Below are positions 12,566 through 21,823 of a stretch of DNA of 64,000 nucleotides, one piece after another. The notes beneath the pieces were generated by a model. The model did no database searches and was not told where the DNA came from. It saw only the letters and a program-made list of their open reading frames with translations. The translations under genes were made by a program, and so were the position numbers. Numbering within the stretch: position 1 is the stretch's first letter; each line of letters starts with the position of its first letter. Origin of the DNA: Hysterangium stoloniferum (Eukaryota > Basidiomycota > Agaricomycetes > Hysterangiales > Hysterangiaceae); assembly GCA_015178975.1 (NCBI GenBank), contig WHVD01000080.1, forward strand, positions 310,001 to 374,000, read 5' to 3'.

Positions 12566-12713
12566 TCCCACAATTGGAGTCCCCTTGAGCTTGCAAACTC
12601 ATTTGTGAGCCAACTGCTGCACCAAACTGAATGGGCTCATAATATGTTATTGGATATGTAATTATATAGTAAAAAAAGACCACTCCCAGCTGTTATGGTC
12701 CAAATATCAGCTG
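12566..12713 (-). repeat. Diverged inverted-repeat arm (left)
   Basis: Read on the minus strand, this stretch matches 14947-15087 on the plus strand over roughly 145 bp with many substitutions. Shared landmarks are ACAGCTGGGAGTGGTC, TCCAATAACATATTA, CATTCAGTTTGGTGCAG, TTGGCTCACA and GTTTGCAAGCTCAA. It may be one end of an old element whose interior was replaced by later insertions. Confidence 0.6.
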
Positions 12714-12742
12714 TGGAGCTGTGTAAAGCTGTATGAAGCTGG

Positions 12743-13885
12743 TGTTACGACCGTGTCGCAACCCGACAGTCCCCGAGGTTATCACCACCTATCAACGATT
12801 CAAGTCATCGCTCAAGTCCCCACATCGGATGCCGTCGGTTTTCTGATGCTGATGTATACCTTCGTGGTGATCAAACTCCGTTTACGCCCCTGTCAAATAT
12901 ACTCATACTATCTGGTTAAACTCTGATACGTCCCTTTTTATTATAATGATCCACTCTACTCTATGTTTCACATATGTCTATATATACTTGTAACTCTCAG
13001 ACTGCTTCCTTTTCTCATAATTCCGCTCTCAATTATCCTACAGCCTCTGAACTAATCATAACCTTCCCGTTCCTAGTCAAGCTTATTTGTCAATACCTGT
13101 GAAGAGTGGTAGAAGTTCTAACCATTCTATATACGAAGAATATCGACCGTTGAAGTACGATACCACTATGTATTGACTGTCTAAGTCTAATACGGACTGA
13201 ATGCGTATTGACTATGTAGTTCAATACGGTAGAGAGAAATAGCTATCTAAAGTAAGGTAGATAGCTAGAACGAATAAGCAGAATCGACTGGTTAAGTGCG
13301 ATTCTGGATAACTGCTCGAGTGCAAGTAGAGTAGTTAGAGAGTCGAATAATAGAGTAGCGTGGATGTAGTCCACGCGAGTTGAGATAGGGATTGAGTTTC
13401 GACTGATACAGTTCGAAACTCAGTTTGAATGAGTAGCTAAAGCCCGTCTGTGACGGTCGAGACGATACACTAATCACAACTTACAGGACACTAACGGGTG
13501 TCTGGGTAAGTCATGGTTGCGGTGTAAAAAGTGTCTGAGTTCTAAACTACCGGCGCTAGAATACATAAGTCTGGCGTGTGTGCACCCACAAGAGTCGATG
13601 TACCGCATACATAGGTCATTGAACTAATTATAGGTATAATGAAAGAGAGAAAATAGAAATAATAAATGAAATATAGTAAGAGCACATCCGACTATATTTC
13701 CTGAGTGTATTTCGCCATACCTCTCACAATACCGTTTTCCACTCTTCTCCTAGTTAGTATTTCCTAGACGCCGAATACTTGTATATGAACCCGTTGTAGA
13801 TGTAACTACTAGGCAATCAGAATATCGACTCAGAATACCCTCCTACACCTACAGAAGTCTCATACTAAGTACCTGTTAGGATACA
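12743..13885 (+). repeat. Dispersed repeat F (plus copy, interrupted by an L1 LTR)
   Basis: The sequence starting TGTTACGACC is homologous to the reverse complement of 20344-18766. Shared stretches include a GATGTGTACCTTC-like block, CACCCCTGTCAAA, a TTTGATACGTCCC-like block and GTTTCTAGACGCCGA-like sequence. The plus copy lacks about 390 bp present in the minus copy and is split by the L1 LTR at 13098-13728. The TGTTAC start could be an LTR terminus, but I cannot locate a matching 3' end, so the element class is open. Confidence 0.55.
13098..13728 (-). mobile_element. Solo LTR, gypsy subfamily L1
   Basis: 631 bp, reading TGTGAGAGGTATGGCG to CACTCTTCACA on the minus strand, with TSD ATACC on both sides (13093-13097 and 13729-13733). 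Further L1 copies lie at 17160, 20348, 29928 (split) and 52668 (truncated). No internal domain is attached, so LTR-LTR recombination probably removed it. Confidence 0.88.
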
Positions 13886-14946
13886 TACAGGGCGGGTCTC
13901 TGGAGAAACCCGTGGAATATCCGGTAGGACTTGGCTTCAGCTTATAGGCTGCGCCCTCACTAGATCGTGTTGTCCAATTTCAGACAGGCGAACGGGAATC
14001 CCGGGGAGTCCGGGTGGGGGTCGTGGGTCATGAGTCGAGACTGGTGAGAGAAATAGATACGCTGGAGCCCGTGGGCTCCGACTAGTGCGAGCGGTGTGAA
14101 TCAAGTAGGGTTTTAGAGTGGAAAATGTATTAGATTACTGGGGGGAATCTAATCTAATTTTCTGACTGGATTGTATGTACAACATCTGCCAGTTTAAATA
14201 GACCATGGAGTAAATGTCATACTGAATCCAGTAATAATGAAACGAAGCGAGCAAACATAAAACGGGAATAATAAACACCAAATTGGTGTTAGGAATGGGA
14301 TGGAATGGAGCGGAGTCCGAATTGTGACAAAGCATAACCCATAACGGGAAACAGAGCGGGAGTGGAGTCCAAATCGTGACAGGTCATTTGACTAAAATGG
14401 GAACGGGGCTCACTTAGAGCAGTGATGGGATTCTGAGTGGGGTCCGGTGACTGATGCGTGGGATGAAGACGGACATAGACAGAGACGGAGTTTGGGGGAA
14501 GTCTGGTGACTGATATGTGTCGTAATGAGGTCAAACGTAACAAGTCTTGACATATGGAGTCTGGGTGGGAAATCCTATAACAGACAATTGGTGCGTGTAT
14601 GGCGTGGTGGTGTACAGGTTAGTGCCCGGAGTCCAGCGGGATTGTCCGGTTGTAACAGTACCCCACTATCCACCTTCGCATGCACTTGCCCACTCTCAGC
14701 CTCTGACCCCTTGGCCCGACACTCGACTTATCCTTCATTTCCGATTGGTAGTGTCACCGAGAGGTATTTGTTAGGACTAGTCCTTGCCTGCCCAAAATTT
14801 AAGGACACCTGACGGACAACTGCGAGGGCGCAGCACATAAGCTGAAGCCAAGTCCTTCCGATCAGTCCCCATCAGCCCACCGACATTAGTCAGTTTTCAG
14901 TTCTTAACAGCCGGTTTGTATGCATTTAGCTGGCAGGTTTATGGTG
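13886..14946. other. Old repeat-like block with an internal inverted repeat
   Basis: About 50 bp at 13929-13977 is repeated in inverted orientation at 14813-14862; both read AGGACTTGGCTTCAGCTTAT and then GCTGCGCCCTC on their own strand. Between them lie degenerate short repeats, such as a GTCCGGTGACTGAT-like motif seen twice near 14440 and 14500, and GAGTCC-AATTGTGAC motifs. The open frames here carry no domain. This may be the remains of a DNA element. Confidence 0.4.
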
Positions 14947-15087
14947 GTATTTGGACTGAAACAGCTGGGAGTGGTCATTTCTTATTACCTAACTACATGT
15001 CCAATAACATATTACAAGCTCATTCAGTTTGGTGCAGTGATTGGCTCACAGTTTGCAAGCTCAAATGGACTCCAATTTTGGGAAATA
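14947..15087 (+). repeat. Diverged inverted-repeat arm (right)
   Basis: Partner of 12566-12713 in the opposite orientation. The arms are 2.2 kb apart and enclose repeat F, an L1 LTR and the 13.9-14.9 kb block. Confidence 0.6.
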
Positions 15088-15163
15088 CAGTATGTATTTT
15101 CTCTGGCTATGACTACATGGTTTAGGGATTTATATTTCATTACCCCAAAATTTCATCTTTAAG

Positions 15164-15440
15164 ACTTGTATGCTCTTTTAAAATATGCACCAATGTCATG
15201 GTTATACAAGATTATCTGGGTTGTTATCTAATCTTTGGGATAAAATGCATTATCCAGTATCTCTGTGACTTTTAAAATATGTACAAATGTCATAGTTAAA
15301 CAAGATTATCTGGGTTATGACTTAATCTTTGGGATGAGATGCATTGTCTAGTATCTCTGTGACTTTTAAAAATATCCACAAACATCATGGTTAAACAAGA
15401 TTATTTGGGCTATAATGTAATCTTTGGGATAAGATGCATT
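15164..15440. repeat. Imperfect tandem repeat, about 95 bp, three copies
   Basis: The phrase CTTTTAAAATATG recurs at about 15173, 15269 and 15363, each time followed by GTTAAACAAGATTATCTGGGTT-like and TAATCTTTGGGAT-like segments. The copies differ by several substitutions, so the array is old. Confidence 0.75.
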
Positions 15441-16480
15441 CTCTTGTATATATGTGAACTTTCAAATGTAGTTCATATAATTTAAATTTATTTGGTTTAG
15501 AAAGTTAACCAGAACTATCTGGCCAACCAATCCATGTTGTGGAATTTATTCCCAAAAGGATAATCTATATATGTTTGTTTGACTGAAGATACAAGATATG
15601 TAAATATTAATATTTCCTTATTCTCCAAAGTATCACTTGATGGACTGAATTTGATTAAATATTAATTCTACAGCAAACAATATAAATATATATACTTGAG
15701 TGGACAACTGACTTTTAAAGTTTTGGGTTATTCTCCATAGTGGTTTGAGCTTCAACTACAGTGAGGGACAAAACACTTCCAATGATTTTTAGTTGTGCAA
15801 AGATTCTTGAATAACTCAAGAACCACTGTAGATACAGACCTGAAATTTGGTGGTTAGTTAGGTCTACATGTTATCTATATGCCCTTAAAATATTATGACA
15901 TAGGTATTAGTATTTCCCATGCTATAAATAAAATAATAATAAAATCACATTGGAAGGGTTTTGTCCCAGTCACATGATCAGCACAAAACATTATTGATTA
16001 TATGCAAAGAAGTGCAAATAAAAATCATGTGACCTGTCAAAATTAGATATATATATAGCTGTTCACTTTCTAGTTCAACAACATCCCCACAACTCAACAT
16101 TCTACACCATGAAAGCTCTTACTCCTCCTCAGGTTAGCCACATTTTCATTTTGCTCAATAAGGTCAAGTCTGCTTCTCAGATCTATGCAATCACTGGCAG
16201 AGGTCAATTTACTATATCCAGAATTCACTTTACTCATTGCCCATCACTTTCCAAAGCACCTGGTGGCCATCCATGCAAGCTTTCTCCCTCAGATATTCAT
16301 TATTCCCTCTAACAAATCACTTCTCAGAAGGCAGAACATGCCACTGAGGTCACCAAAATCCTTCAAAATATGACTGGAGAGTTTATTTCAGTGAAGAATT
16401 TTCATAGAGCACTCAAGAAAGCTGGAATGAGAGCTGTGGTGAAGAGAAAAAGGCCTTTACTCACTAAGAGGCATAGGAAG

Positions 16481-17123
16481 TGTGAAGGGTATGCATATAT
16501 GCATAATTGGACTAAGGAATAATAGTTGGATTATAGTTTTTTATTTTTTATTTTTTATTTTCTTCATTTACATTCATTCTATATTTCGAGCATACCCTTA
16601 TTTTGTAGTTCAAAGCTTTGTGTATACGTATGGGCACTCTCGACGCCAAACGAAAGACACTTTTCACCCAGCAGACACCACCTCGTAAACGACCCAGACG
16701 TCGAATAGCGAGAGGTGTCAAGGGTAAAGTCTCAACTACCTATAAAGGTAGTGTTCTCTCGCATACTAACGTACTTTGAACTCGAACCGCGAAGGTCAAG
16801 TTCCCCTCTAAGGTCTTTGCGCTCGTCGACACTATAGTCGACTCGCGCTACTATATCTTTACTTTAGATATTCAGCTTCTTGTTGATTATCTATCTTACT
16901 TCTAGCTACGAGTTGTACCGTGAAGGTCAACTCTTTCCTTCTCTCATTCTAGCCATCAAGAGCAACTGTACAGTTGCTCTTGTGATGCATAGCGTGTCTC
17001 CTTACTAGTACTGCCAGTCTAGTAATCTACGGTATTGTACTGTACTGTCAATACCTACTAATAGTAGTTGAATAAACACTATTCTTCGTATATTGAATGG
17101 TCAGAATCTAGCGACTCTTCACA
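16481..17123 (+). mobile_element. Solo LTR, gypsy subfamily L5
   Basis: 643 bp from TGTGAAGGGTATGCATATAT to GACTCTTCACA, with TSD GGAAG (16476-16480 and 17124-17128). It contains a perfect 26-bp palindrome at 16957-16982 centred on GTAC. Confidence 0.88.
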
Positions 17124-17159
17124 GGAAGGCAAGGATGGGGTTTGCTATGGGACACAAGG

Positions 17160-17793
17160 TGTAAAGAGTGGTAGAAGTTCTAACCGTTCTATATACGAAG
17201 AATATCGACCGTTTAGGTATGATACCACGATGTATTGACCGTCTAAGTCTAATACAGATGGAACACATATTGACTACTTAGTTCAATACGGTAGAGAGAA
17301 GTAGCTATCTAAAGTAAGGTAGATAGCTAGAACGAATAAGTAGAATCGACTGTTAAGTGCAATTCTGGACGACTGCTCGAGTGCAAGTAGAGTAGTTAGA
17401 GAGTCGAATAATATGTAGAGTAGCGTGGATGTAGTCCACAGGGGTTGAGATAAGGATTGAGTTTCAACTGGTACAGTTCGAAACTCAGATTGAGTGAGTA
17501 GCTAAAGCCTGTCTGTGATGGTTGAGACGATACACCAATCACAACTTACAGGACACTAACAGGTGTCTGGGTAAGTCGTGGTTGCGGTGTAAAAAGTGTC
17601 TGAGTTCTAAACTACGGGCGCTAGAATACATAAGTCTGGCGTGTGTGCGCCCACAAGAGTTGATGTACCGCATACATAGGTCGTCGAACTAATTATAGAT
17701 ATAATAAAAGAGAGAAAACAGAAATAATAAAGGAAATATAGTAAGAGCTCATCTGACTATATTTCCTGAGTGTATTTTGCCATACCTCTCACA
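17160..17793 (-). mobile_element. Solo LTR, gypsy subfamily L1
   Basis: 634 bp in the minus orientation with TSD CAAGG (17155-17159 and 17794-17798). It is inserted in the Tc1/mariner transposase only 32 bp beyond the L5 insertion. The terminal G of the 3' end is changed (plus strand TGTAAAGAG). Confidence 0.87.
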
Positions 17794-18128
17794 CAAGGAC
17801 TGGACTGTGGATGATTGGAAGAGGTTTGTTTGGTTAGATGAGACAAAAATCAATTGTTTGGGGTCAGATGGGAGGAAGTAGGTATGGAAAAGGGCAGGAG
17901 AGGGGCTCAGTGATAGGGTGGTTGAGGGTACAGTCAGGTTTGGAGGAGGAAATCTGATGTTGTGAAGCTGTATGTTGTGGGAAGAACCAGAATATTCCAC
18001 CAAAATTAATGGAAGGATGGATGTTGACCTTTATGTTAGCATTCTGGAAGATGAACTTCAAGCAATCATGAAGTATTATGGCAAGAACACAGAAGATGTG
18101 GTCTTTCAGCAAGATAATGATCCCAAAC

Positions 18129-18765
18129 TGTGAAGAGTCGATAGATTCTGACCGTTCGATATACAAAGAATAGTGTTTATTCAACTACTATTAGCAGGTG
18201 TACAGTACAATACCGTAGATTACTAGACAAGCAGTACTAGTAAGAAGACATGCTATGCGTCACAAGAGCAACTGTACAGTTGCTCTTGACGGCTAGAATG
18301 AAAGAATGAAAGAGTTGACCTTCACGGTACAACTCGTAGCTAGATGTAAAATAGATAATCAACGCGAAGCTGAATATCTAGAGTAAAGAGATAATAGCGC
18401 GAGTCGACTATAATGTCGACTAGCACAAAGACCTTAGAGTGGAACTCGACCTTCATGGTTTGAGTCCAAAGTACGTTAGTATGCGAGAGAATACTACCTT
18501 TATAGGTAGTTGAGACGTTACCCTTGACACCTCTCGCTATTCGACGTCTGGGTCGTTTACAAGGTGGTGTCTGCTGGGTAAAAAGTGTCTGTCATTTTGG
18601 CGCCGAGAGCGCCCATACGTATACACAAAGCTTCGAACTATAAAATAAAGGTATGCTCGAAATATAGAAAGAATGTAAAGAAAGAAAATAAAAGATAAAT
18701 AATAAAGTACTATAATCCAACTATTATTCCTTAGTCCAATTATGCATATATGCATACCCTTTACA
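18129..18765 (-). mobile_element. LTR of subfamily L5, no TSD
   Basis: 637 bp in the minus orientation with a 26-bp palindrome at 18263-18288. The flanks are CAAAC on the left and GAGAC on the right, which do not match. The left flank is Tc1 transposase and the right flank belongs to repeat F. The LTR therefore marks a rearrangement junction rather than a simple insertion. Confidence 0.8.
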
Positions 18766-18927
18766 GAGACTGAGAGTCGGAAACTGAGAGTCGGAGACTG
18801 AGAGTGTCGGAGATTAGAGGTTGAAGTCGTAAATGTAGGTTAAATCGTAAATCAGATGGAGTCAGAATGTGGTGGTCGTGAATAGATAATGGAGTCGGAA
18901 ATTAGAGGGGTATCTAAGTCAATCTAA

Positions 18928-18981
18928 GTTGATATTCTAAGTTGATATTCTAAGTTGATATTCTAAGTTGATATTCTGATT
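18928..18981. repeat. 13-bp tandem repeat (TAAGTTGATATTC, 4 copies)
   Basis: Four head-to-tail copies, the last running into TGATTG. They lie inside repeat F; the plus copy has only about one and a half equivalent units near 13840. Confidence 0.85.
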
Positions 18982-19102
18982 GTCTAATAACTACATTTAC
19001 AGTGGGTTTATATATGAGTTGTCGGCGTCTAGAAACTACTAACTAAGGGAAGAGCAGAAACACCATTTGACAAATAGACTTGACTAGAAACCGGAAGGTT
19101 AC

Positions 19103-19576
19103 TGTGAAGAGTGGCGGAAGTTCTGACCGTTCTATATACGAAGAAATGAGTAGAAAGGAAGGATATTGACCTATTCGGTGCAATATAAGAGAAAGTGAGA
19201 GAAAGAGCACAAGATGACGAAGGAGTCAACGAGTGCAATGGTTTGAGTGGAGGCCTCGACTGTTATAGTTCGAGGCCAGAAGTATTCAGTAGTTCAGATA
19301 ATGCTACCTATGTGGTAGCTGACACGTTACCCTGATCACCACTCGTAGTAGACCTAGTTTGTGTCTTACGAGTGGTGGTTCTTGGGTTAAAGTGTGTCTG
19401 AGTTCTAATTGGTGCTGAGTGCACCCACAAGTATACACAATGCTTCGAACTAATGAAATATGCAATATTCGAAGAATATGAAAGATAGAAAAATATGAAT
19501 AGAATATGTAAAATATAAATAAAATAAAAGGAGTGTTTTACCACAATGAAACTGTGGTAAAAGCATACTCCTCACA
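19103..19576 (-). mobile_element. Solo LTR, gypsy subfamily LD
   Basis: 474 bp, reading TGTGAGGAGTATGCTTTTACC to CCACTCTTCACA on the minus strand, with TSD GTTAC on both sides. The same subfamily occurs at 62446-63492 with a nested element. The 3' end resembles those of L1 and L5. Confidence 0.87.
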
Positions 19577-20347
19577 GTTACGATAAGATCAGAAGCTGAG
19601 ATTTAGCTGAGAGCGGGATTACAAGAAAAGGGAATAGTCCATGGGCTATGTCACGAATCGATTATTCTTTGATAGAGTCAAATAATATTCTACTAATCAA
19701 ACTCGAAAGCCTCGTTCGATGAAGTATATATTCGCCCTGTCGATGAAGTAAGAGGCTATTACCAGTCGCAAGAACTCATGGAAGTATTTGTCAAAGAAGT
19801 TACGACAAGATAGATTACGAATATCACTAATATACAGATATTTCGACTGACTTCTCTTGCTCCTTCCATAGCCCTTTTATGCTTTTCGTCGTATCGTTAT
19901 GACTATGTTATGAACTAATTATGAAATCATATATGACGTCGAAATGAGATATGTCGAAAGAGATTCGATGGTGTCGAATAATGTTCGGTTTTGTCAAGTT
20001 GAATTCAATAGGTCGAAGAGTTGTCGAAAGTTACCTTTGAATGTTTGTGACAATATGTGACATGTGATGGTTGTGACAGGCTACAAATATATACGGGCAT
20101 ATGTGAAATATAGAGTAAAATGGATCATCATAATGAAAGGGGACGTATCAAAGCATAACCAGATGGTATGAGTATATTTTGACAGGGGTGTAAATGGGGT
20201 TTGATCGCCATGAAGGTACACATCAGTGTCGGTGTTCCGAAGGTTGCCGAAATGATGACTTGATCAATAACTTGGAACATCGATAGATGGTAGTATTCTC
20301 GGAGACCATCGGGTTGCGACATGGGTTACGACACAGTCGTAACATGG

Positions 20348-20979
20348 TGTGAAGAGTGGTGGAAGTTCTAACCGTTCTATATATGAAGAATTTCGACTGT
20401 TTAGGTACGACACCAGGATGTATTGACTGTCTAAGTCTAATACAGACTGAACGCGTATTGACTGCTTAGTTCAATACGGTAGAGAGAAGTAGCTATCTAA
20501 AGTAAGGTAGAGAGCTAGAATGAATAAGTAGAATTGACTGTTAAGTGCGATTCTGAACGACTGCTCGAGTGCAAAGTAGAGTAACTAGAGAGTCGAATAA
20601 TAGAGTAGCGTGGATGTAGTCCACGCGGGTTGAGATAAGGATTGAGTTTCAACTGGTACAGTTCGAAACTCTGATTGAGTAGATAGCTAAAGCCCGTCTG
20701 TGACGGTCGAGACGATACACCAATCACAACTTACAGGACACTAACGGGTGTCTGGGTAAGTTGTGGTTGTGGTGTAAAAGTGTCTGAGTTCTAAACTACG
20801 GGCGCTAGAATACATAAGTCTGGCATGTATGCGCCCACAAGAGTCGATGTACCGCATACATAGGTCATCGAACTAATTATAGATATATAATAAAAGAGAG
20901 AAAATAGAAATAATAAAGGGAATATAGTAAGAGCTCATCCGACTATATTTCCTGAGTGTATTTCACCATACCTCTCACA
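20348..20979 (-). mobile_element. LTR of subfamily L1, no clear TSD
   Basis: 632 bp in the minus orientation; the flanks CATGG and TACGG do not form a duplication. A diverged L1-like fragment in the opposite orientation follows at about 20990-21094. This suggests an inverted LTR pair or a rearranged insertion. Confidence 0.8.
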
Positions 20980-20989
20980 TACGGGTCCA

Positions 20990-21102
20990 GACTATATTTC
21001 AATTATTATTTCAATTTTCTCTCTATTTTATCATACACATATATTAGATCAATGATCTATGTAATCCTATGGTACATAGACTCTTGTGGGTGCATACACA
21101 CT
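20990..21102 (+). repeat. Diverged L1-like LTR fragment
   Basis: It shares landmarks with the 5' part of L1 in plus orientation (CTATATTTC, TTTTCTCTCTATTTTAT, GGTACAT-GACTCTTGTGGG) but is strongly diverged. It ends where the L5 LTR of the large gypsy element begins. Confidence 0.5.
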
Positions 21103-21746
21103 TGTGAAGGGTATGCATATATGCATGATTGGACAGTGGAATAATATGCATATTATAGTACTTTATTATCTAGTTTCTATTCCTTTTCTTTAATTCTCTA
21201 TAGCCTTCGAGCATACCCGTATTTCTTAGTTCAAAGTCTTGTGTATACCTATGGGTGCTCTCGGCGCCAAAAGACAGACACCTTTTACCCAGCAGACACC
21301 ACCTCGTAATGACCCAGACGTCGAATAGCGAGAGGTGTCAAGGGTAACATCTCAGCTACTTATAAAAGTAGCAACTTCTTGCGTACTAATAATCTTTGGA
21401 CTTGAACCGCGAAGGTTGAGTCCCACTCTCAAGTCTTTGCGCTCGTCGACACTCTAGTTGATTCATGCTGCTACATATATCTCTACCTTTGATATTCAGT
21501 CTTTCGCTGATTATCTTTCTTACTTCTAGCTACAAGTTGTACCATAAAGGTCAACTCTTCTTTTCTTCGGTCCTTATCATCATGAGCAACTGTACAGTTG
21601 CTCTTGTGACGTGTAGTGCATCTTTTACTAGTACTATCAGTCTAGTAAGCTACAGTATTGTACAGAACGGTCAATACTTAATAATAGTAGTTGAATAAAT
21701 ACTATTCTTCGTACATTGAGCGGTCAGAATCTATCGACTCTTCACA
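21103..21746 (+). mobile_element. 5' LTR of gypsy G-A (subfamily L5)
   Basis: 644 bp from TGTGAAGGGTATGCATAT to CTTCACA. It is followed directly by GTGGTGATCTGGGCCGG, the likely primer-binding region. The same kind of start (GTGGTGATCCAGGCTGG) follows the L1 LTR of element G-B, so L1 and L5 serve related gypsy internal domains. A 20-bp palindrome is at 21584-21603. Confidence 0.82.
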
Positions 21747-21823
21747 GTGGTGATCTGGGCCGGACCGTTCTTTTCCTACGAAGAAAGATCTTATTACTGG
21801 ACTACTAAAACACGAACACGTGA

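Larger units (their letters stand above)
15758..18128 (+). mobile_element. Tc1/mariner DNA transposon, left part, interrupted
   Basis: The left end begins at a TA followed by CAGTGAGGGACAAAACACTT. An inverted repeat of that terminus lies at about 15943-15972, like the internal repeats in the long termini of Tc1-type elements. A transposase pseudogene follows. Solo LTRs split the element at 16481-17123 and 17160-17793. The right end is missing: the transposase stops after its second Asp region, where a third LTR begins at 18129. Confidence 0.75.
16109..18128 (+). pseudogene. Tc1/mariner transposase pseudogene
   Basis: Coding segments are 16109-16480, 17129-17159 and 17799-18128 once the LTRs and one copy of each TSD are removed, and the frame then continues across both joins. 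The first part is the helix-turn-helix DNA-binding domain (MKALTPPQVSH, then SASQIYAITGRG, and RALKKAGMRAVVKRKRPLLT). The later part is the DDE catalytic domain (FVWLDETKIN with the first Asp, GRMDVDLYVSILEDELQ, and QQDNDPK with the second). The third catalytic acidic residue lies in the missing 3' part. In-frame stops occur at about 16310, 17880 and 17964. The gene is dead, and the closest relatives should be Tc1-like elements of basidiomycetes. Confidence 0.85.
18766..20344 (-). repeat. Dispersed repeat F (minus copy, interrupted by an LD LTR)
   Basis: Reverse-complement counterpart of 12743-13885, starting TGTTACGACTGTGTCG at 20344. It carries an LD solo LTR at 19103-19576 and is longer than the plus copy by a block at about 19640-20040. 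No coding domain is recognised. Confidence 0.55.

Noticed and set aside
13886-14946. Helitron or other named DNA transposon
   Set aside because: No transposase or helicase domain and no diagnostic ends; only a short inverted repeat is visible.
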